64,000 nt of DNA. Source: Hesseltinella vesiculosa. Lineage: Eukaryota; Mucoromycota; Mucoromycetes; Mucorales; Cunninghamellaceae. The stretch is from assembly GCA_002104935.1 (NCBI GenBank), contig MCGT01000009.1, positions 620,001 to 684,000 of the forward strand, given 5' to 3'. The notes under the pieces are model-generated. The model was not told where the DNA came from. It saw only the letters and a list, made by a program, of their open reading frames with translations, and did no database searches. Position 1 is the stretch's first letter; every line of letters starts with the position of its first letter. A program made the position numbers and the translations under genes. Of this stretch, positions 21,714 to 33,381 are shown in pieces.

Positions 21714-22900
21714 CTAAGAGTTGGGGGAATCTATTCGTAAAACAAGTCTATTTTTTGCTGGAGGATTTGCTGGCGGTGGGGGTGGGGGAGGGGGAGGAGC
21801 GATTGAGCAGAGACATGTGGCTGAAACGTTTGGGAAGGCTGGGACGGGTAGGAGGTGGTGAGGGTGAGGCAGGGCCGTTGACGCAGGTGTGGAGGTGGAT
21901 GAGGAAATCGAGGCACCATCCAGGTCCTTGCCTCGGCGCATCATGGCGCTCAGGCGATTGCCTTTCTTGTTTTTCTTCTCAGCTTGCTTGGCTCCTTCGG
22001 GACGCACCACCACCACAGGAATCGGTACATGCTGGAGACAATATTTCGACACACTGCCAATAAACATGCCCTTGAATTCAGACAATCCACGCGTGCCCAC
22101 AATCAACATCGATGGCTGATACACTGCAATCTGGTGAACATAAAAATAAAAATAAAAAAAAGGTGGATTAGCACGCTTGATAAATTCCCCAGTAAGGCAC
22201 AGCCGCTCCTTACCATTTGTTGGATGGTCTCGTGTACTTTGCCAATGACAAATTCAATGACCACACTAAACTAAAAAGGGTCAGATAGGTGAAGCAAGGT
22301 GAGAAAACAGAAAATCATTGACTGCTTTTACCTTGATATCAGGGCCGGCTGAGGTCAAGACGCGATCAATCACTTCCATCGCTCGATCTTTGGCCTGTTT
22401 GGCTTCATATTGCAGCTGTGCTTGTACCACATTGCGCTTGTCTATGGGAGCAGGTCATGTGTCAGAAAGATCCCATCTTCATCAGCACAAATTTACCACT
22501 TAGTTCCACATTCAAAACTCGCACAACAACCAGCTCATCGCCATCGTCCATAATTTGCTAGGGGAAGAAGCACACAAAAAGGGGCGTGAGTGCTGGCGCT
22601 GACATGTCAATGCGTGCTTGACATGAGCTTTTTACCGAGATGGTCCATTGCAATGCGTGATCGCTGTAGCTTTCCAAGTTGGTACATAACATAAACGTTC
22701 TGGAGCGTCTTGTTCGTTTGTAATCTACGGAAACAATCTGTCATTAAGATGGTGGCACCGTGCTTTTGATCGTCATCTATTTTTTCTACTTCTTTACCAG
22801 GGGTCTTTCTACGTAGGGTAAAGCTGTAGTTTGGGAGATCGACATTGCTCATGGTGTCAAAGCTGACTACCCTTGATTCTTTGCTGTTGGACACGGCCAT
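21714..22900 (-). CDS. Universal stress protein (UspA domain)
   Basis: Exons: 22900-22798, 22724-22636, 22557-22497, 22441-22332, 22270-22214, 22130-21714; 278 aa. Fungal USPs are cytosolic nucleotide-binding-fold proteins of largely unknown function. The N-terminal SFTLRRKTPDYKRTRRSRTF segment, the DGDELVVVRVLNVE strand and the LIVGTRGLSEFKGMFIGSVS motif with the following HVPIPVVVVRPE are classic. The G-2x-G-9x-G-S/T pattern for ATP binding appears as GTRG...GMFIGSVS, though spacing should be checked. The tail after residue about 200 is low-complexity, with a run of nine prolines, and is probably disordered. A TRP-ATTAG intron placement upstream gives the only model that restores the conserved DYKRTRR segment. 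Confidence 0.92.
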
Positions 22901-24736
22901 GACGAAGTGATTGTTTTACAATAAATGAACAATGACACAGGGCGATGGACCAAGAAAAAAAAATAAAAAAGGAAAAAGAAAAGTAGGAAATGAAAAAAAA
23001 AGCTTTCTTTGATTTTAAGCTCTGAACAGGCGGAGTCATCCTGATTTGGTTCTAGCGTTCCTGCATCATTTGACGTCATGTATCCATGTAAACCAGAATT
23101 TGCACTTCAGTGAATTACCTTGCTCATACACCTTACTCTACTTTCACCTGGTCACAAGTTCATGAAAAATGACTTGGTTTCTATTTTGAATTTGGATCAA
23201 ACCACAATGCCATCAGCTCCGTTTCTTTTTAAGTTGCCATCCGAAGAGCTCGGGTCTTTTTTTGTTTTTTCCTTGTAACCGGACTTTGAGGGATTTATGA
23301 GTGATCTAAAATGGGCACCTATTTCTTGGACTGGAAGCACACAAACTTTCCCAAGCAGGGCAGCCTGCCAGCTCGTGAGCCCATTTTGGGCATTTCTTCA
23401 TCAGATGCCTCGGTGGTTTTTGTACCGACTAGGAAGAACACGATGATGACCGCGATCTGCGTTTAATGAGGAGGCCAGGTTGAAAGCCAGCGTTGGCTAT
23501 CGGCCAATACCTCGCCAAGACGGAAGGTAGTCGTTTATTAGATGTCCCTCGTGTCGCATTGTAAGCAGAGAATCGACGAGACAGAAGAACAGAACAAAAA
23601 AGACACCTCTTTTTTTTTTTCCCGCCACTCTACACCTGCTCTTTCCTTCCCCGCCCCCATTCATGTCAACCAGATCATCGCATGACTAGGTGCAGTAGAT
23701 TTTAGCAAAGCAAATATGTTTTTTTTCTTTTGGCCAAGGACCATTGGTCATAACAGTTTCTTCGCTATCCAGATTTCTTCTTTTTGGCGGGGAAATTGAC
23801 AGAGCAATCTTTTCCGCCCTTTTTTTTTTTTTTTTCAATACGATCATGCTTATTGAATTATTGCAGCTGTTTGCCGGCCACCTCATTCTTTCCTGGGTTT
23901 TCCAAAAATCGAGATCATCTCTCACCATTTTTTACTGGCATGCAAAAATTTGGGGTGTGTCTATGAAGAGCGATTTTGCATGGTGATTTTGGAGCAGATG
24001 GCCTGGGGGGTTCCCTGGTCAAATGGCCGATTTTTAGCTGGCAAGTCGGAGGTGCCAAAAAGAAACCGATCAAAAGTTGGCTGGGCAGCCTTCACCAATC
24101 GACCTGTGTTTTTCAGCATCATTATCATTCATGTATCTACGTACCCTTACAAAATGTCAGGTCGATTTGATCACACAAAAGTGATGTGTAGCATCTGGTT
24201 TTTTTTTTTTCAAAATGGAGAAAAAAGTGGATCGCCATATTCAGCCTCCGCACAGGCCGGGGCACGCATGACAATGGACAAACAGTGAAAGCCGGTGCCA
24301 AATGTCAAATGCGGCACGATCCAGGTAGGTGATTTGACGTGGCATTCAAAGTGGATACACATGGCTTGCCAGGCTTGATCCAAGTTCCCAGAGAAATGAA
24401 TGCCCAGTTTCATTTAGCTCAATAAACTGGGATCAAATCCTATCGAAGCACGACATCGATGATGGCAGAGGCAGAGCGCTCTACTATGTTCACGGCCAGA
24501 TTTTCCTTTTTTTCATCATGGCATAGGTGGCTTAAGTAGTAGATATCCTAAAGTGTCCACGGTAACCACAAAAGAGTAGCATGCGTTGTCCATCCAAGGG
24601 CGTGCAATGCTTTCTTTTTTGGGCGATGAGCGGCCAGAAATTCAATCACCGCACCGACCACCTTTCATTGGTCTCCCTCTTTTCGCTCCTGCTTTCTTTT
24701 CTTTCTTCTCAGCAACTTATTTAAACTTTTTTAAAA
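22901..24736. other. 1.8-kb intergenic region without a recognisable gene
   Basis: Between the USP gene (-) and GDI (+). Open frames of 60-112 codons at 22857-23079, 23686-23986, 23950-24288 and 24210-24413 show no family resemblance, no repeats and no plausible splicing. T runs at about 23819-23836 and 24199-24210. The last 250 bp up to 24736 are pyrimidine-rich and probably GDI leader. I see no tRNA or transposon. Confidence 0.55.
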
Positions 24737-26335
24737 ATGGTAAAGTAATCTTGGTTAAAAACGTGCAAAGATATAAAAAAAAAACATCCCTTGCGTAGAG
24801 CGACATCATAAATGAAATCAAATAGCTGACCTTTTCCCTTTACTTTTTTATTTCTTTTTGGTCTGCTGGTCCGCTTTATCTTTTTAGGATGAAGATTATG
24901 ATGTTATTGTCTTGGGTACCGGTTTGACCGAATGTATCTTGTCTGGATTGTTGTCTGTCGAAGGCAAAAAGGTGTTGCACTTGGACCGCAACAGCTACTA
25001 TGGTGGCGAATCGGCTTCTTTGAATCTGACGCAGGTAAGATGATAAACACGGTCTCCCATGTTTTCTTTCGTCATCAAACCCATTTTTCTCTCTCCATTC
25101 AGCTCTTCAACAAGTTCCGTCCTGGTCAAGAACCTCCTGCAAGCCTTGGCCGTGATCGTGATTGGAATGTGGATTTGATCCCCAAGTTCATGATGGCCAA
25201 TGGCGAAATTGTCAAATTCTTGACCCATACGGATGTGACCCGTTACTTGGACTTCAAGCAAATTTCTGGATCGTTTGTGTACTCGGGCCAACGTGTGTCC
25301 AAGGTGCCTGCCAATGAAATTGAAGCCTTGTCGTCGCCCTTGATGGGTATCTTTGAAAAGCGCCGTATGAAGAAGTTTTTGGAATGGGTGCAAAGATACA
25401 GCGATGCCGATCCTTCTACTCAAAACGGCGTGAACATCTCGACCGCCACGATGGCCGAAGCCTTCAAGGCATTTGGTCTGTCGGAATCCACGCAAGAATT
25501 CATCGGCCATGCCATGGCCTTGCACTTGGACGATTCGTATTTGCAGCAGCCTGCCCGCGACACAGTGGAAAAGGTGCGCTTGTATGCCGCCTCCGTCCTG
25601 CGTTATGGCAAGAGCCCCTATATCTACCCCATGTATGGTCTTGGTGATCTGCCCCAGGCCTTTGCCCGTCTCAGTGCTGTGTACGGTGGCACCTACATGC
25701 TCAATACCGACGTTGAAGAATTCATCTACGACGACCAGGGCAAAATCACCGGTGTCAAGACGGCCGAAGGCGTGGCCCGTGCCAAGCAAGTCATCTGTGA
25801 CCCCAGCTATGCTCCTCAAAAGGTCAAGAAGGTCGGCTCTGTGGTGCGTGCCATCTGTCTGCTAAACCACCCCATCCCCAACACAAACAACGGCGACTCG
25901 GCCCAAATCGTCATTCCCCAAAACCAAATCGGTCGCAAGCACGACGTCTACGTGGCCAGCGTCAGCAGCGAACACATGGTGTGCCCCAAGGACCACTACT
26001 TGGCCATCGTGTCCACCATTGTCGAAACGGACAAGCCTGCCGAAATGGAAATCCACGAAGGTTTGAAGTTGTTGGGTCCCATCGTTGACAAGTAAGCCAA
26101 AGGAGCGTTCGTCGTTAGCCTGGTTCCTGAGCTCTTTTTTTTTTTCTTTAGGTTTGTTTCGGTCTCACCTTTGGAAGCGCCTTTGGAAAGCGGTGCCAAC
26201 GATCAAGTGTTCGTTTCTCGCTCTTATGATGCCACCTCTCACTTTGAAACGGTGTGTGAAGACGTCCATGACTTGTGGCTGCGTATCACTGGCGAGCCTC
26301 TTGTTTTGAAGAAGAAGGAAACCGAACAAGCTTAA
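24737..26335 (+). CDS. GDI1: Rab GDP-dissociation inhibitor
   Basis: Exons 24737-24739, 24888-25034, 25103-26091, 26152-26335; 440 aa. GDI extracts prenylated Rab-GDP from membranes and recycles it through the cytosol, so it serves all vesicle traffic steps. The N-terminus after splicing is [20 protein letters not shown], the FAD-like fold start. The Rab-binding platform residues fall in [11 protein letters not shown], and [19 protein letters not shown] is the family hallmark. Length matches the usual 440-450 aa. Exon 1 codes only the initiator ATG: the intron begins at the very next base. That model is needed because exon 2 begins DEDYDV with no in-frame ATG at the right place. Confidence 0.97.
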
Positions 26336-26581
26336 AGAGTATATCCTTTGCCCCTTTCTTTTTTCTTTTTGTTCTTTGCCACACATTAAATCTATCCTCT
26401 CTCTCTTGTATGTGATGATGGGCAGAGAGAATAGCTCAAAAGGGTTCTCCTATTGATAGGCTGCGCTTTTTTTTTTTTTTTCCTCTGTAAAAAGTTCCCA
26501 CTGCCCTTTCTTTTTCCTCTTTCTTTCCACTCATTCCTTTTTTTTTTTAGCCTTGTCTCTGTTTTTATATAAACGAATAGA
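26336..26581. other. Short intergenic region, GDI / VPS37
   Basis: Same-strand gap of 246 bp. It holds T tracts at 26467-26481 and 26538-26550 and a TATATAAA-like stretch at 26566-26573 just before the VPS37 ATG. Confidence 0.45.
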
Positions 26582-27841
26582 ATGAGCCAAGAAGAGTAAG
26601 TTCATGTGTTCAGTTGCATCATGATAAACAAGGACTATACCATGGATGTGAACTGACTTTCCCCCCCCCCCTCTTCTCTCCTGGATGACCGTGAAGCAGT
26701 AGACAACATCAAATAGCCTCTCTATTTTCCCACAATACGGCAGTCACCGTCATCATTGATGGCCAGCAATATGAGATTGGTATGGATGGCGACATTCAGA
26801 TCCTGGTGAATCTACCCCCAACGTTCCCTGATGAGGCGCCTGTGATGACAGTGTCACCCACCGGCATGCGTCATCCTTGGATTGACTCGGATGTCATTGT
26901 GTGCGATGCTCTACTGTCCTGGCACCCGCAATACAGCGTAGGGATGGTTGTGCATGACATCTTTGAAAACTTCAAGACCCTGCCTCCTACTCTACGGTCT
27001 GCCACCGAAGACACGTTCGTCGCTTTTTCTATTTTTTTTTTTTTTTTTTGCGCTCACCTACTTTTTTTTTCTTTCTTTTTTTTTAACGGACGATAGGTAT
27101 GGCCACCGACCACAGCCACCTATTCCCACCAACGCCCCGCCCTCTGCCCAACCGCCAGCTGAATACCTGATGATCATGAACAAGTCGTAAGAAAAAAAAG
27201 GGGTGTTTATCCCTACCAAAAAACTGATCCCATCTTTTCGCCTTAGCCCCGAGGAAATCAATGAGCTCTTATCAAACGACAGGGCTTTCGAGATCTTTTT
27301 CCACAGTCTAGATCGAGTCCAGAACATGAAAACTGTCAAGGAAGAACTATGCAACGGCAATGAAAATCTGGCTCGTAGGTTGCTTGAAGAAAAAGGTATA
27401 TGGCTTGACGGTGGACTTTTTTCATATAGGCAAGAACCTAAGCTATGAAGAAGAATTAATACGGCTACGATCACAAGTCACAAGCATGAATAAGGAATAC
27501 CAAGAGTTGAGGTCAAAAGTATCGGAAAAGGAACGGCAGCAGCAAGATGCCTTCAACGTAAGTTGAGTAGGGTTAATGCAGACCTGCCAAAGTTATCCAT
27601 GCTCACCTCCTGCCGGGTCCCTTTTTTTTTTCAGCGGTTCTCTTCTTCCACTATCATGACCAGGCTAAAGGCTGGTGTGAATGAATCGGATGATTTGTCT
27701 GAATCGGTGGCCCAGAGCTTCTTGGATGGCAGCCTTGATCATGAAAGCTTTGTCAAACAATTCCGTGACCTGCGCAAAGTATACCATCTACGTGCAAGCA
27801 ATCTAGAAAAACTGCAACGGAACGACACCCTTTTTTCTTAA
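26582..27841 (+). CDS. VPS37: ESCRT-I subunit VPS37 with N-terminal UEV domain
   Basis: Exons 26582-26595, 26700-27014, 27097-27186, 27247-27395, 27430-27557, 27635-27841; 300 aa. VPS37 is a core ESCRT-I subunit that sorts ubiquitinated cargo into multivesicular bodies. The N-terminal half is a UEV-type fold (AVTVIIDGQQYEIGMDGDIQ, then LPPTFPDEAPVMTVSPTG, HPWIDSDVIV) without a catalytic Cys-based E2 core, as in animal VPS37A. A Pro-rich linker (PQPPIPTNAPPSAQPP) follows, then the Mod(r)/VPS37 helical domain (ENLARRLLEEKGKNLSYEEE to LDHESFVKQFRDLRKVYHLR). Exon 1 has just 14 nt. Donor 3 is GTTCGT, a weak but only consistent site. Confidence 0.9.
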
Positions 27842-27853
27842 ACATAAGAATCG

Positions 27854-27859
27854 AATAAA
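27854..27859 (+). terminator. Putative poly(A) signal of the VPS37 gene
   Basis: AATAAA, 13 bp after the VPS37 stop. The convergent F-box gene stops at 28001. Confidence 0.4.
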
Positions 27860-28000
27860 TACACATGGATACCAAAACGAGGCTGTGCAGACGCTCCTTC
27901 CTGGACCTCCTGGTAGAGCTCTTACATGGGCTAGGTTTTATTTGTCTTTCTGTTTGCTAGAATGGTCTGTACAAGGTAGATATTAGGCTGGCAATGTTCA

Positions 28001-29575
28001 TTAGCTGATGGTTTTGGACAATTTCCATTTGCGATAAGGTATATCCCAGCGTCGTTTGAATCGTGCGATAGCCTTATGGGAGGCATCGCGGTCGTCATCC
28101 CCATACATGCGGTCATGTCGCTCCCAATCCTGCACCCTTCCCTCATAATACTGCATGCGAGTGAGATGGACGCCACGCAGGCAAGGGGCTTCGTTGACCA
28201 GCTCTTCCAAAGTTTCGGGCCCAAACAGACAGGTTGAGATTTCCAGGTATTCCAGCTTTGGGCAGGACGAAAGCACGTATGTCATCATGCTTTCCTCGAC
28301 AAGGCCTTTGTTAATCGCCAGTGACTTTAGCCCGGGGAAGGCGCTAGGGATATCGGCGGCTTCCAGTCTCGAAAAATACAGCTCGTTATCGGCAGTGATC
28401 TCGATTTCTAGGTGTGACATTGTGTGCTGCCAGGTGGTCAGGGCTGTGGCCAGGGTGACTGTCGACAGCAAGGCAGGATCTGCGGTGGCAGCAAGGGAGT
28501 AGAGCTGAGGACATTGCTGACAAAGGAGGGCAAGGTCTGCGTCTTTTAGCACAACGTCGGTGCCAACTTGCTTGAGCCAAGGTCCGAGGAGGCCATAGTG
28601 GTGCAGATCTTTGACAAAGATGGGGAAGCTGGGCGTGGATCGAACGCTGATACAAGTGGGTTTGTCGAAGCGGATCTTGCCCAGCCATTTGTTGTCCGAA
28701 CGAAGCATGCGGTCCCCGAACAAGGCAGCGGAACGGCAGTTAGTGAATTCTAGCGAAACAAAGGGACCAAGCGCCGGCAGCTGCGGTAGAAAGCATTCCA
28801 TGTCATAAGCACCGTCGATCAACAAAGACGTGACAGTGCTGGGACAAGCGGCCAAAAAGGCAAAGGCTACTCTGGCAAGGACACATTGGATCATCTCCAG
28901 GGTGTGAAGGCGAACACAGGCAGCAGCGAACAGCTCGAGGGTGCTGCTCGAGCATCGAGGGTTCTCACCCATTTTGAGAGACGTCAGGGCGGGCAACGAC
29001 AAGACTGAGTGGGATGCTCCGCGGATCTCGCAATCAAAGAACTGGGGATTGCAGGTGATGTTCAAGTGCTGCAGGCGGGAAAGCATAGGCTGGACAGCAG
29101 AAGTGAACAAAAAACTGGCGCGCAGGGCAGTGCAGCCGGCAATGGCGAGGATCCTGAGCCTTGGACAGGCTAACAAGATGGCTTTCATGTCCATGTTCGC
29201 CAGTTCAAAGCAGTTGTACAGATTTAGATGAGCGAGATTGGTACAAGCCTGGACCAAACGAGTCACCTGGATGATAGGCGGGTACTTGATCCCCCATCCA
29301 AAGTCCAACCGCTTGACAAAGCTGGCATAGTCCAAGTGGGCGGGGGAATCGCCGTCACGTTTTCGTTTCAAGGCTGAATCAAATAGCAGATCATGGAACT
29401 CGACCACCTGCTTTCGTGTTGTAAACGAGTTGTCCTCATAGTGCACCTCTGTCGCTGCCCTGCGCAGCACCGGAAACGGTGATTTCTTCATGAGTTTTTC
29501 AACATTGGCGACAGGCAGAAACCAAATGATCAGTTGAATGATTTCGTACGGCAGCCTGTCAAACTGGGAAGCCAT
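28001..29575 (-). CDS. F-box / leucine-rich-repeat protein
   Basis: Single uninterrupted exon, 524 aa, unusual here. The N-terminus FDRLPYEIIQLIIWFLPVAN is an F-box, which would bind Skp1 in an SCF ubiquitin ligase. The rest consists of leucine-rich repeats of the cysteine-containing type, e.g. ACTNLAHLNLYNCFELANM, CPRLRILAIAGCTALRASF and SCPKLEYLEISTC. Such proteins recruit unknown substrates to the ligase. No orthologue-level assignment is possible. The lack of introns could mean a retrocopy or simply a recent family member, since F-box genes expand quickly in Mucorales. Confidence 0.85.
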   Translation of the reverse strand: MASQFDRLPYEIIQLIIWFLPVANVEKLMKKSPFPVLRRAATEVHYEDNSFTTRKQVVEFHDLLFDSALKRKRDGDSPAHLDYASFVKRLDFGWGIKYPPIIQVTRLVQACTNLAHLNLYNCFELANMDMKAILLACPRLRILAIAGCTALRASFLFTSAVQPMLSRLQHLNITCNPQFFDCEIRGASHSVLSLPALTSLKMGENPRCSSSTLELFAAACVRLHTLEMIQCVLARVAFAFLAACPSTVTSLLIDGAYDMECFLPQLPALGPFVSLEFTNCRSAALFGDRMLRSDNKWLGKIRFDKPTCISVRSTPSFPIFVKDLHHYGLLGPWLKQVGTDVVLKDADLALLCQQCPQLYSLAATADPALLSTVTLATALTTWQHTMSHLEIEITADNELYFSRLEAADIPSAFPGLKSLAINKGLVEESMMTYVLSSCPKLEYLEISTCLFGPETLEELVNEAPCLRGVHLTRMQYYEGRVQDWERHDRMYGDDDRDASHKAIARFKRRWDIPYRKWKLSKTIS

Positions 29576-29818
29576 CGAGGAATGGTAACGCCAATGAAAA
29601 TAAAAAAAAAAAAAGAGACAGAAGGTACAGAGGGTATGCAGTTTTTTAATTTTTTTTATTGAAAAAAGAAATTTTCATGAGGCTTCTTTCCTTGGGAACT
29701 GTTGAAGAGAAAAAGATGAGTATAACTGGTTTTCTTTTTCAGTCTTTGCAAAAAATGGATGGTTCTTGTGTGAAAGAGTCAGGGACGGTCTGTTGCGTAT
29801 ATGACCGTCCGAGGTAAG

Positions 29819-30084
29819 CTATTCCATCATGTCTTTATCGGACTGGTGCCAGCTGATGTCTCATCATTCAAACACACAAACACATCCAAAAAAATCAGAA
29901 GATCTTGACTTACCAAGTTCAAGTACCAGAAGCTGCCAAGGATGAATAACAAAAAAAACAAAGAAACTAAAGAAGAGGTCAGGAAGCCACACAGCTTTTT
30001 TTTATAGCCGCCAGCCACGAAAAAAAAATTTTTTAGGGTAAGCGGCGTTTCAAAATCGAGAGCTTGACTTCCTGTCAAAGCCAT
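29819..30084 (-). CDS. Small single-pass membrane protein, unknown
   Basis: Exons 30084-29914 and 29842-29819, 64 aa with one GT-AG intron. The product has a polar N-terminus, a basic KKK patch and one hydrophobic helix (SLVSLFFLLFILGSFWYLNL), ending in SDKDMME. I do not recognise it. Without splicing the frame would run on to 85 codons. Small tail-anchored or type II membrane proteins fit this layout, but T-rich DNA can generate such frames by chance. Confidence 0.35.
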
Positions 30085-30763
30085 TCCTTGGAAATTTTTT
30101 TCTGTTTACTCAATCTGCACTGTACATTTTAATAACAAAGTAATGTCAAAACATTCACTTGCAGAGAAAGTGCGGGACAAAATGCAGAACTAAAGATCAA
30201 GCAAAAGATCTTGGCCAATGATCGATCATTCATTACCGAGGTATTTTTGGGTGGCTGCAAAAAAAAAAAGCGCGGGTAAACAGGAGTCAAAGGATCAGCT
30301 TCCTCACGTGCTGAAAAACAAATCAACCCATTTTTAGGTTTGTACATTTTTTGTCGCAATTTTCACTCACATCTTTTTCGTGAGCGTTGTTCGAAAATTA
30401 TCCTCGTCCCTGGTGACGGCGGCATGAACAAAAAAAATCCCCTCAAATTTCCATGGAAGTTGTTCCTTTTCAAGACCTATCATTGATCTTCATACCATCA
30501 CCGTTCGATGAAAATTATTTTCCGAATATAAAAGTGTCAATTGATTTTTAAGTTACAAGTCGTTTTATCAACAAAAAAAAAAAAAAACTCGTTCCTAGAT
30601 TTGGCTCCAGACGGTTACACCAAAAATCTCAACGTGCGAAAAAAAAAAACCACAAGACTTTTTTTCTCTTTCTTTTTCCTTTTCTTCACCTTTTATTCCT
30701 CCCTTCTTTTTATTATTCCTTGGGCCTTGATTTTATCATTAAATTATAGAAAAAAAACGATAG
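30085..30763. other. Intergenic region before the F-box/WD40 gene
   Basis: AT-rich, with A and T runs, and pyrimidine-rich from 30655 to 30735, probably the leader of the gene starting at 30764. Short frames at 30129-30359 and 30541-30813 are not supported. Confidence 0.5.
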
Positions 30764-32508
30764 ATGACGTTCACCAGCCCTTCCTTTCGATTCTTAGCAT
30801 TCATTCCCTTTAAAAAGCAACAGCAGGAACGACGTAGTTCTCGCGAAAATAGCTCCAGTTCGCTTCGCAGCAGTAATGCCTCAAAATCATCCGATTCACA
30901 AAATAAACCAGCTTGTATTGCCATCATCATTGGTAAAGATGGTGTACCGGTGACAAAATGCATCACCCCCGCCCTCCGAAAACGCCTCGATGGCACCTCC
31001 CTTGATCCAGTGAAAAAACAACGTCGACTTTCGACCCTCTTGCTACACACAAAATTCCGATCTCGCTCTTCATCAGCCAAAGTCGTGCCTTTTCATAGTA
31101 AGTTGTCCTCTTTCTTGCTCACACTGTTTTTTTTGTGGGGCAAAGAAAAAAAACTCCCACGTGGCGTGCACAATTGTTTCGACTTTTTTTTTTTTTTTTT
31201 TTGTTTATGTCCCCCCTTTTTTTTTCGTCTTCCCCTAGCCTCATCTGCCATTTCTATTTTGATAGATCGGTTTCATCAGCTCCCATCCGAGCTTTTTATT
31301 CAAATTGCAGCGTATTTGGACTTGGCAAGTGTGCTGTGTCTGTCGAGGGTCTCGAGGTATTGCTACCAGATGTGCGGCCGGTACAACAATTACTTGTGGC
31401 ACAAACTTTACCTCCAACAATTGGGACCTATTGAGCTCCGGCAGGAGTTGTCCTACTTTGCAGCTTACCGTGACCAATATCAACTGATGATGCGATGGCA
31501 GCAAGGCCAAGCCAAATCACACTACCTGACTGGCCATGACGACAGCGTCTATTGCCTCGTATGGGTCAACAGCCACCAAATCATCAGCGGAAGCCGCGAC
31601 CGATCCATCAAACTATGGGACATTGCCGAAAACCGATGCTTGGTGACCCGGCGTCACCACCAAGGCAGTGTGCTCTGCCTCGCCATGGATCCACACGGCA
31701 AGTTTTTCATCTCTGGCAGTTCCGACGCCACCCTGATCTACTGGTCCCTGCCCGACTTGGTGCCTCAGAAACGCATGGAGGGCCATATGAATGGTGTGTT
31801 AGACGTGTGCCTCGTCCAGCAGTGGGTCGTCAGCTCCTCGCGGGACACGACTGTGCGTGTATGGGATCTCCAAGGCCGCCAACTGCACCGGTTGCTCGGA
31901 CATAATGGTCCTGTCAATGCGCTGGAACACGTGCAAGGCACTGGCCAGGTCATCACCGCCTCCGGCGATGCTACGCTCAAACTCTGGGATGTCCAAACCG
32001 GCCAATGCCTGCGCACGTTTGTCGGCCACCAGCGTGGCCTTGCCTGCCTCCGCTACGACCCTCATCACCAATACATCATCAGCGGTGGCCAGGACGGGAA
32101 AATCAAAGTCTGGGACATCAAGACAGCCGACTGCTTACACACCATGACCGGTCATTCAGATCTCATTCGAACCATCGACACCTATAAAGTAAGTCTGGAG
32201 AGCGGTTGAGCCTGCCACTCACGGGTTTTTTTTTTCAGGGCACCGTGGTCAGCGGGAGTTACGATCGGACGCTGCGCGTATGGAATGCTTCGACAGGGGA
32301 TTGTTTACTCAGTTTCCATAGCGTCCATTCGAGTTGGATATTCAATGTGCTCATCAGTCAAACCAAGATCATCAGGTAAACCTGAAAAAGTGCCCACCTG
32401 CACATGGCTGACAGCCCATGTTCCCTTTCTTCTTCTTGCAGTGCCGGCCAGGATAAAAAAATCATGATATTAGATTTCGGTCATGGCCTTGGTACAATTT
32501 TAACATAA
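30764..32508 (+). CDS. F-box / WD40 repeat protein (SCF substrate receptor)
   Basis: Exons 30764-31097, 31239-32188, 32239-32375, 32442-32508; 495 aa. An N-terminal Ser/Arg-rich stretch is followed by an F-box (FHQLPSELFIQIAAYLDLAS) and then seven WD40 repeats starting at LTGHDDSVYCLVWVNSHQI. Typical blade ends are RDRSIKLWDI, RDTTVRVWDL, GDATLKLWDV, QDGKIKVWDI and YDRTLRVWNA. It would present phosphorylated substrates to an SCF ligase; the architecture resembles Cdc4/Pop1/Met30 or FBXW7/11, but no orthologue can be fixed. Intron 1 (31098-31238, 141 nt) is a multiple of three and free of stops, so unspliced mRNA would still be open. Confidence 0.93.
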
Positions 32509-33381
32509 TCTCCATAAACTTAATTCAGTACTTGCATGTAAACAGAAGGGTAGCAGGGTGCTAACGTGCACAAGCAGATCCGTTTATTTTGATCTCCGCA
32601 GACCAGCCTTCTCCTCAATGGAACCTTGGGGGCTGCCAGCCGTTTCTTTACCTGGAGGTTTGGTCGATTTTTTTTTCTGGTAGGGGCAATGCGTTTCAGA
32701 TGTAGTAAGAGGCGTTTAGTGCACAGTGCAGGAAGTGGAGCTTCCTCTCTGCTGACATCACGACCTACGTTCTTGAAACCCCCAATGCCATCTCCTTTTT
32801 TTTTCTAATGCGTTTCCACCCTTCAGCATCGTCGCTTTTCTATAAAACAAGTACATGCCGGTAGGTCACATTGTGTCGATGTGCCTTTGGGTTCAAAAAC
32901 AACAGCTGATGGCCATCGATGGAGAAAAAAAAGAAGGTCATGTGGACAGCCTTCAACCAATCCTTTTTTTGGGCTGCTGCTATTGAGTTGCAAATTAGGC
33001 AAGCTGGCGCATTGGCCTCGCCCTCCATGCCACGTCGTTTTTATGCTCCTTGAATTTCCTAGGACGCCGTGGATCATGGATGCATTTGAACAAGAACCAC
33101 GTTGAATACAATATTTTTATTTTTTTTTAAAAAAAAAAAGAACCTAGGCTTGTCTTGGAAATGAGACCCTCTGTGCAAGAGAAAGCAATGAAACCAATGG
33201 CATGAGCCAATCAGCTGGCGCCCAGCACCAGAAAGTCGCTCCGCTATTTTTAGACTTTTGGGCTCTTTCTCTTGTTTCTCCTTGTTTTTTCCTTTCTCAC
33301 CTCATTGTTATCTTCTCTCTTCTCCTTTTGTAACTCTTTATCTTCATTCTTGTTTTTCTTTTATTTTTTTTTGTATATAAA
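32509..33381. other. Intergenic region before the secretory protein gene
   Basis: No gene seen. T/A runs at 33117-33139 and a long pyrimidine-rich stretch from 33240 to 33370 (probable leader) with TATATAA at 33375-33381, directly before the ATG at 33382. Confidence 0.5.

Noticed and set aside
22861..23079. Short frames upstream of the USP gene
   Set aside because: Poly-Phe/Ser translations of A/T runs in the leader, without family resemblance.
24998..25819. 273-codon minus-strand frame
   Set aside because: Antisense shadow of the highly conserved Rab GDI exon.
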